In this document: one piece after another, positions 1 to 10,600 of the stretch | Numbering within the stretch: position 1 is the stretch's first letter | Layout: every line of letters starts with the position of its first letter | Source of the DNA: Streptomyces mirabilis | Lineage (GTDB): Bacteria > Actinomycetota > Actinomycetes > Streptomycetales > Streptomycetaceae | Direction of reading: 5' to 3' | Length of the DNA stretch: 64,000 nucleotides | Assembly (NCBI RefSeq): GCF_018310535.1 | Contig: NZ_CP074102.1 | Location: 2,046,001-2,110,000 of the forward strand | Program-made: the position numbers and the translations under genes | The notes under the pieces: generated by a model | What the model was told of the DNA's origin: nothing | What the model saw: the letters and a program-made list of their open reading frames with translations, nothing else | Database searches by the model: none

Positions 1-180
1 GCTGAGAGAAGTGCGCGAGAGGCGGTGCGCACCCACCTTGGACGCGCTGCCCGCCGAGTCCTCGAACTCGGACAAGAGCTTGTCGATGCGCTGCTTGAAC
101 GTCATCAGCACGCCGGCGCCGACCTTCAGGTCCGCAGCTGTGCTTGGCGACGCCCCACCTGTCATGTCCGCAGGAAGCAT
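1..180 (-). CDS. WXG100/ESAT-6-like small protein, N-terminal part (cut by window edge)
   Basis: Sixty codons are open on the minus strand from an ATG at 180 to the window edge. A strong ribosome binding site (GGAGGGAAGG) ends 6 bases before the ATG. The visible protein begins MLPADMTGGASPSTAADLKV and continues as a helix-like stretch with a conserved-looking FKQRIDKLLSEFEDSAGS segment. The small size of the visible module, its amphipathic helix and its place at the end of a leftward type VII secretion gene run (eccB, mycP, PQQ-repeat protein) suggest an ESX-type substrate or substrate-associated protein. The WXG motif itself is not inside the window, so the family is inferred from context. 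The C-terminus and true length are unknown. Confidence 0.55.
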   Translation of the reverse strand, partial: MLPADMTGGASPSTAADLKVGAGVLMTFKQRIDKLLSEFEDSAGSASKVGAHRLSRTSLS

Positions 181-479
181 GACGCCTTCCCTCCCCGTTT
201 TGTCGCCCGCTCCGGGCGACTGCACCCCTCAAGCGTTCATATCCGCAACGACATCACTCTAGTCGTTTCCTATGACAGCCCCAACTGCTATATGCAACAG
301 CTGTGCTACCACTCAGCGAAGCTTCACTGCTTCTTCACCGCGCCCTCGCGCTCGCCTGAGCCCGTGCCGCCACTCGACACTACGTGGCCCACAGGGCGAC
401 GGACCTGAGTACTCCTACTCATTCGGCGTTGCTGTGTAGCCATTGCGAACTCGCAAGGGACGGGCACCCGTTCGACGAT
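181..479. other. Intergenic region before the WXG100-like gene
   Basis: About 300 bases without a convincing gene lie between the stop of the PQQ-repeat gene and the start of the small leftward gene. The stretch is noticeably less GC-rich than its flanks, which fits a promoter region for the small gene. No clear hairpin or consensus promoter pair was recognised. Confidence 0.4.
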
Positions 480-1964
480 CTACCCCGCACTCCCCACCCC
501 AAGAACCAGCCACTCCCAGGCCTTCTCCTTGGCATTGCTCGGCCCGCTCGCCTGCTTCGTGCCGAAGAAGATCCGTCCGTTCTGCACGATGATGTCGTTC
601 AGTGTCGGGTCTGTGAGCGTCCAGGCTTCGGAGGGCAGATCGAAGTAGAGGTACGGGGTTTCCTTGCCGGTTCGCGGGTTCAGGCTGACGAGTCCCATGG
701 GCGTGATGTGGTCGCTGCTCTCGCGAAGTGCAAGGAGCTGGTCACCGCTCATCCGCAGGGGATGCAGCAATTGGTCATGACCTGATTCGAACTTCTTGAC
801 CGTCTTCCCTGTCGCGAGGTCGAATCCGATGATCCAGTTGGAGTTGTTCACGATGGTTCCGTCGGGGTCCTCCCTGCTCGTCAGGAAGACCTGACCGTCT
901 CCGACCACGATCGTCGGGCAGTTGTCCACCGCCCCGTCCTCCTCGTCATCGACACAGTCGGCGACGTAGTGGCCCCCTTCGACGCGAATCGTGACGCGGT
1001 ACTTGCCGTGTTCGTCGAGGGAGATCAGGTCGGTGATCTCGACGTCGCCCGCCGCCACGGCGAGGACGGCGGGTTCGGCGGACACCAGGTAGACGCTCTG
1101 GACGCCCTTGGCGACCTGATAGGTCCATTTGACCTTGCCTGTGCGGGGGTCGACCTTCCGGACCCGATACGATCCGGCGAGGCTCTTCTCGTCGAAGCAG
1201 TCGGTCCGGATGAGCAGGGCACGTCCGCCGGCCAGGCCCCCGTCCTTGCACTTAGGGGGAGGGGTACTCGTCCAGAGGAGTTTTCCCTGGTCCATGTCAT
1301 ACGCCTGCGAGCCCTTGCCCCACGCCACAGCGACCGTGGCACGCGTCATGGTCACACTCGGCGTGTCGTAGAGGGCGTTCACCTTGGAGAACCGGGCCTC
1401 CCAAAGCTTCTTGCCCGTGTCGAGGTCGACGAAGGCCACGTGATCGCACGGTGCGTGGGTGTCGACACCGGACCGGAACAGGACCGCCGTGCGGTCCCCA
1501 ACGGTCACATGACGCGTCGTACCGCAGATCGGTCCGGCGAGTCTGATGCGCCAGCTTTCGTCGCCCGTGGTGGCATCCTTGCCGATCTTGAAGCCCACGA
1601 GGGTTCTGTTGATGCCCTTGGCGAGGATCTTGTCCGTCGCCCACATGCCCGGCATCATGTGCGACTCGCCGGGCGCCATGTCGTCGGCGGAGAACCTGAA
1701 GGCCATGCGTCCGGCCGCGTTCGCGGGGCGGCTCTCGACCGTCTCCCGGATGTCGAGCGGGCCCTGTTCGGCGCTGGCCGTCGGTTTGCCGGCTGCCACG
1801 GCCGAGTCGTCGTCACCGTGCCAGAGGAGCCAACTGCCCGCGCACAGCGCCCCGATCAGCAGGACTGCCACCCCGCCGAAGAGTCTCCTGCGGCGTTTCT
1901 TTCGTATGCCGTCCGCTGTCAGAGCGGAGTGTGTGTACATGGAAGGAGGTGGGCCGAAGCTCAC
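480..1964 (-). CDS. Membrane-anchored PQQ-like beta-propeller protein of the type VII secretion locus
   Basis: The protein has 494 residues and starts at a GTG preceded by AAGGAA. The N-terminus carries a basic patch (KKRRRR, residues 22-27) and one membrane helix (about 28-48), so the rest of the protein should lie outside the membrane. The outer part contains repeats of the PQQ/WD-like propeller type, for example DLDTGKKLWEARF, DMDQGKLLWTS, DPRTGKVKWTYQV and DLATGKTVKKF. Several cysteines (CGTT, HAPCDH, PKCKDGG, DCVDDEED) suggest disulfides. It lies 92 bases downstream of mycP in the same direction, and genes of this type accompany Streptomyces ESX loci. The family fold supports a scaffold or binding role rather than an enzymatic one, because the calcium/PQQ catalytic residues of dehydrogenases are not evident. 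Confidence 0.75.
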   Translation of the reverse strand: MSFGPPPSMYTHSALTADGIRKKRRRRLFGGVAVLLIGALCAGSWLLWHGDDDSAVAAGKPTASAEQGPLDIRETVESRPANAAGRMAFRFSADDMAPGESHMMPGMWATDKILAKGINRTLVGFKIGKDATTGDESWRIRLAGPICGTTRHVTVGDRTAVLFRSGVDTHAPCDHVAFVDLDTGKKLWEARFSKVNALYDTPSVTMTRATVAVAWGKGSQAYDMDQGKLLWTSTPPPKCKDGGLAGGRALLIRTDCFDEKSLAGSYRVRKVDPRTGKVKWTYQVAKGVQSVYLVSAEPAVLAVAAGDVEITDLISLDEHGKYRVTIRVEGGHYVADCVDDEEDGAVDNCPTIVVGDGQVFLTSREDPDGTIVNNSNWIIGFDLATGKTVKKFESGHDQLLHPLRMSGDQLLALRESSDHITPMGLVSLNPRTGKETPYLYFDLPSEAWTLTDPTLNDIIVQNGRIFFGTKQASGPSNAKEKAWEWLVLGVGSAG

Positions 1965-2056
1965 GCGGAGAGTTCCTTTCGATGACCGCGATGGATGTCC
2001 GACAGATCAGTGGCCGGGCATCGGAGGTGTTGAGAACAGCCATGTACCCCAGGCCG

Positions 2057-3316
2057 TCACTCCGCCCCCGCCACCCGCCGCTTCCTCCGCCGCGCGTCCC
2101 GCACCGCCACCGCCACCCCGCTGAGCCCCGCCAGCAGAACCGCCGCCCCCACAGCCACGTAGGTGGCCAGTCGTGCGTTCCGTTCGTCCGGGGTTTCGCC
2201 CAGTTGCAGTTTTGCCGGGGTCGGGGCCTCGGCCTTCGAGAGACCCTCGTCAGGGTTGGGGGATTCGATGGGACGGTCGTCCTCCGTCAGGGCGCGGACC
2301 GGATCGACCACTCCCCAGCCGACCAGGCGGTCATGGCCCGCCACCGAGCGCTCCGCGGTCTGTTCGATCTGGGCCACGATCTGCTGTTGGGTCCAGTCGT
2401 GGTGCTTCGCCTTGATCAGAGCGGCGACTCCGGCGACGTACGGGGCCGAGAAGCTGGTGCCGTTGTCGGAGCAGTGGCCGCCCTTGGGGACGGTGGAGAT
2501 CATGTCCACGCCGGGAGCCGCCACGCCCACGAAGTCGCCGGACTGCGAGAAGGAAGCGCGTTCGTTGTTGCGGTCCGAGGCGGCGACCGCCAGGACGCCG
2601 GGGTACGAGGCCGGGTAGGTGTCCTTGTCGTTGCCGCCCAGGCCGTCGTTGCCCGCCGACGCGACGACCACGATGTCGGCGGCCAGTGCCTCGTCCACCG
2701 CCCGTTTCAGGTCCGGGGCCGGTTCCACCGCGTTCGAGGTGTCCTGGGAGATGTTGATGACGTTGGCCTTGGCCCGGATCGCGTCCCGGATGGCCGTGGC
2801 GAGCGTTTCCGCCGTGCCGTGGCCCTCGGCGTCGTTCTGCTGGATGGGGATGATCGTCGACTCGGGAGCCAGGCCCACGAATCCGGTGCCGGAGAGGGGC
2901 CGGGCCGCGATGATGCCCGCCACGCGGGTGCCGTGGCCGACCGTGTCCGTCGTGCCGTTCTCCTTGCCGCGTGCGATCGGGTCTCCGTTGTCGTCCTTCA
3001 GTTTCTTCGGGAGGAGGTTGAGACCTGCCGCCGTGTCCACGGCGTGGGTGAGCTGCGGGTTCTTCACGTCCACGCCCGTGTCGATCACGGCCACCCGTAC
3101 GCCCTTGCCCTTTGACTGGCTCCACAGTTCGTCCAGCAGGACGCGTTGCAGCGCCCAAGGGCGGCCCGCGTACTTCTTGTTCGGGAAGGTGCACTGGTCC
3201 GTGGACGTGTCCGCGGACGCGAGCGGCGCGAGGGCGACGGTGGCAGTGGAAGCGAGCATCGTCGCGGCCATGACGACCACGGTACGAAGAGGCCTTGCGG
3301 CCGGTGCGTACGACAT
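2057..3316 (-). CDS. mycP: Type VII secretion-associated serine protease mycosin
   Basis: The 419-residue protein is a subtilisin-family (S8) mycosin. Residues 11-35 form a signal peptide, the triad is visible as D79 (AVIDTGVD), H128 (VGHGTRVAG) and S288 (NGTSFSAPYVAG), and a C-terminal membrane helix (about 384-405) is followed by a basic tail (RRRKRR). This signal peptide-protease-helix order defines mycosins, which cap the ESX membrane complex and cleave secreted substrates. The ATG at 3316 was chosen because GGGGGA stands just upstream and the signal peptide begins there; the open frame continues further upstream without a credible start. It begins 10 bases after eccB ends, so the two are co-transcribed. 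Confidence 0.92.
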   Translation of the reverse strand: MSYAPAARPLRTVVVMAATMLASTATVALAPLASADTSTDQCTFPNKKYAGRPWALQRVLLDELWSQSKGKGVRVAVIDTGVDVKNPQLTHAVDTAAGLNLLPKKLKDDNGDPIARGKENGTTDTVGHGTRVAGIIAARPLSGTGFVGLAPESTIIPIQQNDAEGHGTAETLATAIRDAIRAKANVINISQDTSNAVEPAPDLKRAVDEALAADIVVVASAGNDGLGGNDKDTYPASYPGVLAVAASDRNNERASFSQSGDFVGVAAPGVDMISTVPKGGHCSDNGTSFSAPYVAGVAALIKAKHHDWTQQQIVAQIEQTAERSVAGHDRLVGWGVVDPVRALTEDDRPIESPNPDEGLSKAEAPTPAKLQLGETPDERNARLATYVAVGAAVLLAGLSGVAVAVRDARRRKRRVAGAE

Positions 3317-3326
3317 GGACTCCCCC

Positions 3327-4856
3327 TTACGAACCCTGCGGCTGGCGTGCCGCCGATGTCGACAGACGGGGGCCGGTGGGCAGGAACTTGGACCAGGCGG
3401 CCGGGATGGGCGCCGGGTCCACGTCGGAGTAGCCGAGGCTGATCTGGGCCAGGCGGGCTTCCTGCTCGAGTTGCTTGCGCTCCTTGGCAGTAGTGCCGAT
3501 GCCCGCGTCACTCGTGGCGCTGTCGTCGTTGGACTGCATCGCATAGCGCAGGCCGGTGTCGGTGACCAGGAAGACACCACCCGCCGTTGTCTCCTCGCCC
3601 TGGAACTGGCGGTAGAGCTGACCGGAGCCAGGAGTGACGTACGCGCTGGAGGAACCGGTCGGGAGGGTGGCAGGGAAGTCCGTGCCCGCCCAAGTGCTCA
3701 GCGTCGTCCCGCCCTTGGCCTTGTCGACGTCGCGCAGGACGTTGCAGACGGTGTTGCGGTGCCCGTCCGATGCGTCCGCCTCGTTGACGGGAACGGGCAT
3801 GCGGCTCGGCCAGGTGTGGTCCGTCGCGAACCCGGCCGCATTGGGAACGAAGGCTCCGGCACTGACGTCGAGAGCCTTGCCGGCCTGGCCGAGGCTGACC
3901 AGGTCGCTGCTGTTCAGAAGCAGCTTGGCGGTGAAGTCCGAGACAGGAGCCACCTTTCCCTGCTCCACGACGTAGTACTGCTCGGTCGCACCGTTGGGTG
4001 CCTTGAGCACCATGCCGACCTTGTTCGCCTCGTCGGACAGGCTGCCCTGGACACCGGCGGCGGTGCCGATCTGCCCCACGACCTTCGGGAAGGTGATGGG
4101 GTCGCCCGGGTGCAGGGTCTCCAGCCACTCCTTGGACACCCGCTGTGGTTCGCGGCCGGAGCCGACGAGCGTGCGCAGCAGCAACTCGTCGTTCTTGTCG
4201 ACCTCGTACGACGTGCCGCTCGCGTCGACGATGTAGCGGGTCTTGTCCGGGCCTACGACGTACAGCAGTTCGCCGCCCCGCAGCTTCTGCTTGCTTCCCT
4301 CGGTCTTGTCCATGTCGCGTGAGGCCAGGACGAACGCGGCCTTCTGGATGGACCTGCCGCCCGCGCTCGGGCGTTCGCAGACGGCCCAGCGCTTCGTGGA
4401 GCCCGCCTCGGAGGCGGCGGGAAGCCGGTCGGGGGCGTAGGGGATGCCGATGGTGACCCCGCGCGGGATGGTGCCCCTGTCGAGGATGGACTCGTCGACG
4501 GTGACGACGTCGCCCTTGCCCGTCTTGAGCAGGAGCTTCGCGGACGCCATGTTGAGGACCGGGTGCAGTTGGACCTTGCCGTCGGTCTTGAGGACCACGT
4601 ATCGGGTGGTGGACTTGCTGGCGATGATCACCTTCTCGCCGACGGCGTCCCAGCCCTGCGGGGCGGTCGGTTTGAACATCCCCCACGCCCCGAACGCGGC
4701 CATGATGATCACGCCGACGAGGGTGCCCGGCAGCACGGCCCGCAACGGACGCGGCGCCCCTTCCTCCGAACCGTCGGGAGACGACTGGACGAAGGACGCG
4801 AGCATGCGTCGCTTCGCGAAGGTGTAGGCGTTGAGCTGGTCCCGCCGAGATGCCAT
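3327..4856 (-). CDS. eccB: Type VII secretion protein EccB
   Basis: This 509-residue protein has the EccB layout: a short cytoplasmic N-terminus starting MASRRDQLNAYTFAKRRM, one membrane helix at about 41-61 and a large extracytoplasmic domain with repeated segments. EccB is one of the membrane-core subunits of ESX secretion machines and faces the cell envelope. The N-terminal motif with the arginine-rich QLNAYTFAKRR stretch is characteristic of the family. It is first in a leftward operon with mycP and is divergent from eccE across a 197-base gap. The eccC and eccD genes are not in the window. Family assignment is firm; the specific substrate is unknown. Confidence 0.92.
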   Translation of the reverse strand: MASRRDQLNAYTFAKRRMLASFVQSSPDGSEEGAPRPLRAVLPGTLVGVIIMAAFGAWGMFKPTAPQGWDAVGEKVIIASKSTTRYVVLKTDGKVQLHPVLNMASAKLLLKTGKGDVVTVDESILDRGTIPRGVTIGIPYAPDRLPAASEAGSTKRWAVCERPSAGGRSIQKAAFVLASRDMDKTEGSKQKLRGGELLYVVGPDKTRYIVDASGTSYEVDKNDELLLRTLVGSGREPQRVSKEWLETLHPGDPITFPKVVGQIGTAAGVQGSLSDEANKVGMVLKAPNGATEQYYVVEQGKVAPVSDFTAKLLLNSSDLVSLGQAGKALDVSAGAFVPNAAGFATDHTWPSRMPVPVNEADASDGHRNTVCNVLRDVDKAKGGTTLSTWAGTDFPATLPTGSSSAYVTPGSGQLYRQFQGEETTAGGVFLVTDTGLRYAMQSNDDSATSDAGIGTTAKERKQLEQEARLAQISLGYSDVDPAPIPAAWSKFLPTGPRLSTSAARQPQGS

Positions 4857-5053
4857 GTGTGCCTGATTCTCCCCGTGTATCGCCTGGCGGCGCTCGGGGG
4901 TACACCGTCCCCCGCCCTCCGTTGTCAGACCGGCCCCCTACTATGCCTGGTAAGGGATCGGTCCTGTGGAGCGGGTAGGGTATCGGGGCCTTCAAGGGCC
5001 CTGTGTGGTGGCGTTGTTCCAATGAGTTGTAAGGAAAACGGGGGGATGCAGTG

Positions 5054-6382
5054 ATGGCTTCCGGAACGCGGTTCCGGTCGCGTGACCGGTCGCGGGAGCA
5101 AGGCTCCTCGGCACCCCGGTCGCAGCGGTCCGCGCCGCCCGCGAGGGCTCAGGGGCAGACGGGGGCGCTGCATCTCAAGGTGCGTCCCGGGCAGTCGGGG
5201 TCGTTCCGGTTGCAACGGATCGTTCTGCTGGAAATCGCCGCCGCCGCGCTGCTCGTCGGGTGGATCGTCGGTCCGTTCGCGCTGATGCCGGCCGCTGTCG
5301 TCGCGGTCGCACTCGTCCTCCTCGCCTTCATACGGCGCCGGGGCCGCTCGTTGCCCGAATGGCTCGCCACGGCACGGGCGTTGCGGGCGCGGCAGCGGCG
5401 CGCGGTGAGTACGCCGATACCGCCCGGGACGGAGCCCGGTCTCGCCCCCGCCGTGGAGTGCGATCCGGGCCTGCGGACCTCCGCCTACAGCGCGCAGGAC
5501 CGGCGGCCCGTCGGCGTGATCGGGGACGGTACGTTCGTGACCGCCGTCCTTCAGGTGGAGGCCGACGCGACCGCGCTGCGCGCCGAGCGGAGCCGTCAGC
5601 CGCTCCCGCTCGGGCTGGTGCGGGACACGCTGGACGTGGACGACATCCATCTGGAGTCGGCACAGATCGTGCTGCACACGCAGCCCGCGCCCGCGTTGCA
5701 CCTACCGCAGCAGTCCGTGGCCGTCAGCAACTACGCGCCGCTGCAGGAGCAGACCGGAGCGCCCGCCGTGCGCATCACCTGGATCGCGTTGAAGCTCGAT
5801 CCGGAGCTGTGCCCGGAGGCGGTGGCCGCGCGCGGGGGTGGACTCGTCGGGGCGCAGAAGTGCGTCGTGCGCGCCGCGGACCATCTCGCGAGTCGGCTCA
5901 CGGGGGCGGGTTTTCGTACCACGGTGCTCAATGAGGAGGAGTTGACGGCGGCGGTGGCGACCTCGGCGTGTGCCAACCCTCTGGTGACGGCCGAGGCGGG
6001 ACGCACCGACCTGCCCGCGCGGCGGACCGAGGAGTCCGGCCGCAGCTGGCGCTGCGACAACCGCAGACACACGACGTACTGGGTGCGGCGCTGGCCCCAA
6101 CTGGGCGGTGGCGGTGGACCTTCCCTGCCGCAACTCGTCGCGCTGCTCACGGCCGTGCCCGCGCTGGCCACCACCTTCAGCCTGACGCTGCGGCGCGGGG
6201 AGCGCCAAGAAGTGTCGCTGTGCGGGCATATGCGGGTGACCGGCCGCAGCGACGACGAACTGGTCGCGGCGCGCCGCTCGTTGGAGCACGCCGCCCGCCA
6301 GGCCGGCACGGGGCTGGCCCGGCTCGATCGCGAGCAGCTGCCCGGTGTGCTCGCCACGCTGCCTCTCGGGGGTGTTCGCTGA
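5054..6382 (+). CDS. eccE: Type VII secretion protein EccE
   Basis: The 442-residue protein starts with a disordered basic N-terminus, followed by two closely spaced membrane helices (about 56-74 and 76-93) and a large soluble domain, the topology of EccE. EccE is the peripheral membrane-core subunit of the ESX secretion complex. The start is either GTG at 5051 or ATG at 5054; the ATG is preferred because the GGGGGA site lies 7 bases upstream of it. Its stop overlaps the next ATG by one base (TGATG), indicating translational coupling with the following gene. It is divergent from eccB, so the locus is expressed from a central intergenic region. Confidence 0.85.
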   Translation: MASGTRFRSRDRSREQGSSAPRSQRSAPPARAQGQTGALHLKVRPGQSGSFRLQRIVLLEIAAAALLVGWIVGPFALMPAAVVAVALVLLAFIRRRGRSLPEWLATARALRARQRRAVSTPIPPGTEPGLAPAVECDPGLRTSAYSAQDRRPVGVIGDGTFVTAVLQVEADATALRAERSRQPLPLGLVRDTLDVDDIHLESAQIVLHTQPAPALHLPQQSVAVSNYAPLQEQTGAPAVRITWIALKLDPELCPEAVAARGGGLVGAQKCVVRAADHLASRLTGAGFRTTVLNEEELTAAVATSACANPLVTAEAGRTDLPARRTEESGRSWRCDNRRHTTYWVRRWPQLGGGGGPSLPQLVALLTAVPALATTFSLTLRRGERQEVSLCGHMRVTGRSDDELVAARRSLEHAARQAGTGLARLDREQLPGVLATLPLGGVR

Positions 6383-7254
6383 TGGCCATGACCACAGGTG
6401 GAGCCACCGCCTCGGGGGCGTACGGGAACGGGAATCCGGGTGGGTTCGGGGCTTCGGGGCCGTCCGGGGCTTCGGGGGATCCGGGAGCTCGTGGAGCTTC
6501 GGGGGCCGCATCGGCCGGCTCCCCGGACTCGCTCGCGGAGCGTGGGCGTGGGCGTCTGCGCAGCGGGTTCGGGCTGATCGGGCCCCGGCACGGGCGGCAC
6601 TCGCTGTCCGTGGAAGAGGTCGACTCGCTCGCGCTGCCCATCGGGGACGACGGGGTCGTCATCGGGGTGGACGCCGAGGGGCAGCCCGCCGTGCTGGGGC
6701 TCAACCGGCCGACGCCGTACGACGTCGTCCTGATCGGCGGTCTCTGGACCGCGCAGGTGCTCGCGCTGAGAGCGGCGGCCACGGGGGCGCGCGTCGCCGT
6801 GGAGACGGGACGGGCGCCGGCCTGGATGCAGATGGTGCACGCCATGGGCGGCGGGCAGAACGGCATGAGCGTGCACGACGTGGGGCGGGTTCCCCCGCAG
6901 GGCTCCTCGGCCGGCAACCCGGTGTTGGTGGTGCGCGACTGCGGGATGCGGCCGCCGCGCGGGCGTGTGGTCTCCGGCCCCTGGCAGTCGGTGCTGACGC
7001 TGTTGCCGTATCTCAGCCCGGTGGCCCCCCGGTTGCTGCGGCAGGCGCGGCTCGTCGGCGTGCAGCGGGTCTCACCGGACGAAGCCGCTGAAATCGGGCG
7101 GGCGTTGGCGCTGCCCCGAGGCGATGTGGACTCGCTGCCCACGCTCGCCGACGGGGTCACGCTCTGGTGCGCCGACCGCGACCGGCAGTACGTGATGACT
7201 CAGCCCACGGACGCCGAGACCGGATTGTTCGGTACGCCGCGCAGGATGGACTGA
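6382..7254 (+). CDS. Conserved protein of unknown function coupled to eccE
   Basis: The 290-residue product was not recognised. Residues 1-55 are a glycine/serine/alanine-rich flexible segment; the rest is a soluble alpha/beta domain with patterns such as PYDVVLIGGLWTAQVLALRA (a nucleotide-binding-like strand-helix) and GNPVLVVRDCGMRPPRG. No membrane helix or signal peptide is evident, so it is probably cytoplasmic. An ATG at 6382 overlaps the eccE stop by one base; a second in-frame ATG at 6388 is possible. Tight coupling to eccE argues for a role in, or at the cytoplasmic face of, the type VII secretion complex. That role is inference from position only. Confidence 0.7.
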   Translation: MAMTTGGATASGAYGNGNPGGFGASGPSGASGDPGARGASGAASAGSPDSLAERGRGRLRSGFGLIGPRHGRHSLSVEEVDSLALPIGDDGVVIGVDAEGQPAVLGLNRPTPYDVVLIGGLWTAQVLALRAAATGARVAVETGRAPAWMQMVHAMGGGQNGMSVHDVGRVPPQGSSAGNPVLVVRDCGMRPPRGRVVSGPWQSVLTLLPYLSPVAPRLLRQARLVGVQRVSPDEAAEIGRALALPRGDVDSLPTLADGVTLWCADRDRQYVMTQPTDAETGLFGTPRRMD

Positions 7255-7612
7255 CCCGGCGCCCCCGGGCATCACCGACTCAACATCGGTCCGCAATTGG
7301 ACCTTTGGGAATGATTTCCCCCTTGTCGCGCCCGGCTTGTTCACCACGATTGCCCGTTTTGTTTACTCCCTTGACGCGTGCGTACGCCGCTTCTGGGCAA
7401 GGTGTGACGGAGCGGACCCGTGCGGAGGGGCGGACGGGCCTGCCGTCGTGGCGCTCGTGGTGATTAGGCTGGGACCGGGCGCGACCCGTATCCCTCGACC
7501 CACCCGTCGACGGACCCGCCCGCGCTTCGCACGAACAGACGCGAAGTGAGACGCGAAGCGAACGGTCGCGTCAGCACGGCATTGAGGGTGCTTGACCACA
7601 CCAGGAGGAATT
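7255..7612 (+). promoter_or_regulatory. Intergenic region carrying the leader of the ParA-like gene
   Basis: The 358 bases have no credible gene. They contain a short AT-richer stretch (about 7290-7370) that could hold a promoter, and a direct repeat GACGCGAAG at about 7542 and 7552 close to the start of the following gene. No unambiguous -35/-10 pair could be fixed by eye. The region presumably separates transcription of the eccE pair from the large ATPase gene. Confidence 0.35.
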
Positions 7613-10600
7613 GTGAACAGCGATCGGGACGGGATCCGCGGGGGCTGGGCCACACCCGGCGATGACCAGTCCGACGCGGAGTCCGCCGTCGAGGCGACGG
7701 GCGAGTTCACCATCGACTACGCGCCGCCCGCCTGGTACACGCAGAACGCGTCGGGCCATTCGGCCCAGACCTCGCCGACTCCACCTCCCCCGGCTCCTCC
7801 CGCGCCGTCCGCTGCGCCGGTGTCGTTCGACCCGGCCGCACCGGTTCCGCCGGCAGCGCCCGTTCCGCCGGCAGCGCCGGTGTCTCCGGCCGTGCCCGCG
7901 TCCGGATCGCAGCCTGCCTGGACGCCGCCGACCGTACCGGCCGACGAGGCCGGTCTCGGGAGCGGTGACATCGAGAGCGGCGCGACCATGAGGTTCTCCG
8001 CTGCCGCGCTCAAGCGTGACTTCGCTGAGCGGGAGGCCGCGGCCCGAGCCGCCGAGGAAACGGCCGCCGGCCCGGCCGGGGACACCGCCGGCGCCGAGGG
8101 CGAGTCGGTCGGTGACCGACCGGAAGGCGAGGACACGACCGGCGGTGACTTCGAACTGAGCGCGCCCGCCGTGCCGGTCGGGGAGCAGCAGTTTGCCCCT
8201 GCCTCCGGTGAGGCCGCGGCAGGCGGGGAGGTGCCCCCGTCGACGGAAGGCGCGAACGCGGGCACGAGCGAGCACGACGGCTCCGGCACCGCCCCTGCGG
8301 GCGACGGCTCCGACGCCACTGAGTCCGCCGCGGGACACGGGCAGGAGTCCACGGACGTCGGGGCCGACAAGACGGACCCGACCGGTGGTGAAGACGGACC
8401 GCTCGGTGAGGCCGAGGCCTCGGAGGTACCGGCCGACGCGGGCGACGACGACTCCGAGGACGCCGCAGCGGCGGCAGCAGCCGACGGTGGCTTCAAGGAG
8501 CCCGCGGGTGCCTCGGACGGCGACGTCGAGGGTGCCGTGGGTACCGAGGGTGCCGCTGACGCGGAGGGCGAGCGGCTCGTTGCTGCCGCGACGGCGGAGA
8601 CCGCGCCTCAGGACTCCGCTCCCGAGGCCCCCGTAACCCCGGACGCGGCGGCGCAGGAGGCCGATGTCTTCGACGACTGGCCCCAGGACACCTCGCCGAA
8701 CGCCGGGACCGACATAGCGCAGGACGCGCAGGCCGCCGCGACCGCCTGGGCTCCCCCGCCGATGCCGCAGAGCGGACTGCCGCCGCTGCCGCCCGCCTAC
8801 CAGCCCGCCGCCCCGGCCCCCGCGGCCCAGTGGCCCTCGCCCCAGCCGGTCGTGCCACCGCAGCCCGGGCCCCCTCAGCAGCCGCAACCGACGGCCGCGC
8901 AGGGACAGGCCCCCGTCCCGCCGCAGCCCACCGCCGCGCAGGGACAGCCGACCGTGCCGCCCCAGCAAGGTGGCTACGGCTTCCCCCATCAGCAGTCCCA
9001 GCAGCAGCCCCACCCGGGACCGCCGCCCGCCCAGCCGGCGGTCCCGCCGCAACCGCCGGTCGCCCAGCCGCAGCCGCCGTTCCAGCCGCAGGCTCCGCAG
9101 CCCGCGCCCGCCGCATGGCATCCGCAGGGCACGCCGCCCGCGCCGGGCCCCGTGGCCCCGCCGGTCGCCGACACTCCCGCGCCGCCCGCCCCGCCCGCGC
9201 CGCAGGACGGTTACGGCTTCCCGCACCCCGGGATCCCGGCTCCCGCCGCGCCCAACCCCCCGGCCCCGCCGACCGGTTACGGGTTCCCGCAGACGGGCGC
9301 CCCCGTCCCGTCCCAGCCGGGACCGCAGCAGAGCGGCTACGGGTTCCCGCAGACGGGCGCCCCCGCTCCCCAGCCGACCCCACCGCAGGCCGCCGCGCCA
9401 CAGACCGACGCGCCGCGGGCCAACCCGCCCCAGCCCCCCGCACCGCAGGCCCCCGGCCCGCAGTCGGGCTACGGCTTCCCCCAGCCCCCGGCTCCGAACG
9501 CGCCCCAGCAGGGCAGCTACGGCTTCCCGCAGCAGCCCCACCCGGGACCGCAGCCGGAGGCCCAGCAGGCGCAGCCCCAGCCGCCGGTGGACCCCCGTAC
9601 CGGAACCGCCTGGCCGCAGCCCATCCAGCACGACCAGCGTCAGCCCACCAACCCGGCCGCCGCCCCGCTCGGGTACACGGCCGCGGTGGAGTTGTCCTCC
9701 GACCGGCTGCTCAACAACAAGAAGCAGAAGGCCAAGAGCGGTCGCCCCTCCGGCGGCTCCTCGCGGTTCAAGCTCGGCGGGAAGAAGGAAGAGGCCGAGC
9801 GGCAGCGGAAGTTGGAGCTGATCCGGACGCCGGTGCTGTCGTGCTACCGGATCGCCGTCATCAGCCTCAAGGGCGGTGTCGGCAAGACGACGACCACCAC
9901 CGCGCTCGGCTCCACGCTCGCCACCGAGCGGCAGGACAAGATCCTCGCGATCGACGCCAACCCGGACGCGGGCACGCTCGGGCGCCGGGTGCGCCGCGAG
10001 ACCGGGGCCACCATCCGTGACCTCGTGCAGGCGATCCCGTACCTGAACTCGTACATGGACATCCGGCGGTTCACCTCACAGGCCGCCTCCGGTCTGGAGA
10101 TCATCGCCAACGACGTCGACCCGGCCGTCTCCACGACCTTCAACGACGAGGACTACCGGCGCGCGATCGACGTCCTGGGCAAGCAGTACCCGATCATCCT
10201 GACCGACTCGGGCACCGGTCTGCTGTACAGCGCCATGCGTGGGGTGCTCGACCTCGCCGACCAGCTCATCATCATCTCCACTCCGTCCGTCGACGGTGCC
10301 AGCAGCGCCAGTACGACGCTGGACTGGCTGTCGGCGCACGGGTACGCGGAACTGGTGTCGCGTTCCATCACCGTCATCTCCGGTGTCCGCGAGACCGGAA
10401 AGATGATCAAGGTGGAGGACATCGTCGGCCACTTCGAGACGCGCTGCCGTGGTGTCGTGGTCGTGCCCTTCGACGAGCACCTGGCCGCGGGTGCCGAGGT
10501 CGACCTCGACATGATGCGGCCCAAGGTGCGGGAGGCGTACTTCAACCTGTCCGCGCTGGTCGCCGAGGACATCGTCCGGCACCAGCAGTCGCACGGGCTG

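Noticed and set aside
7571..9631. A 686-residue minus-strand frame opposite the ParA-like gene
   Set aside because: Arg/Gly/Leu low complexity is the complement of the Pro/Gln coding repeats.
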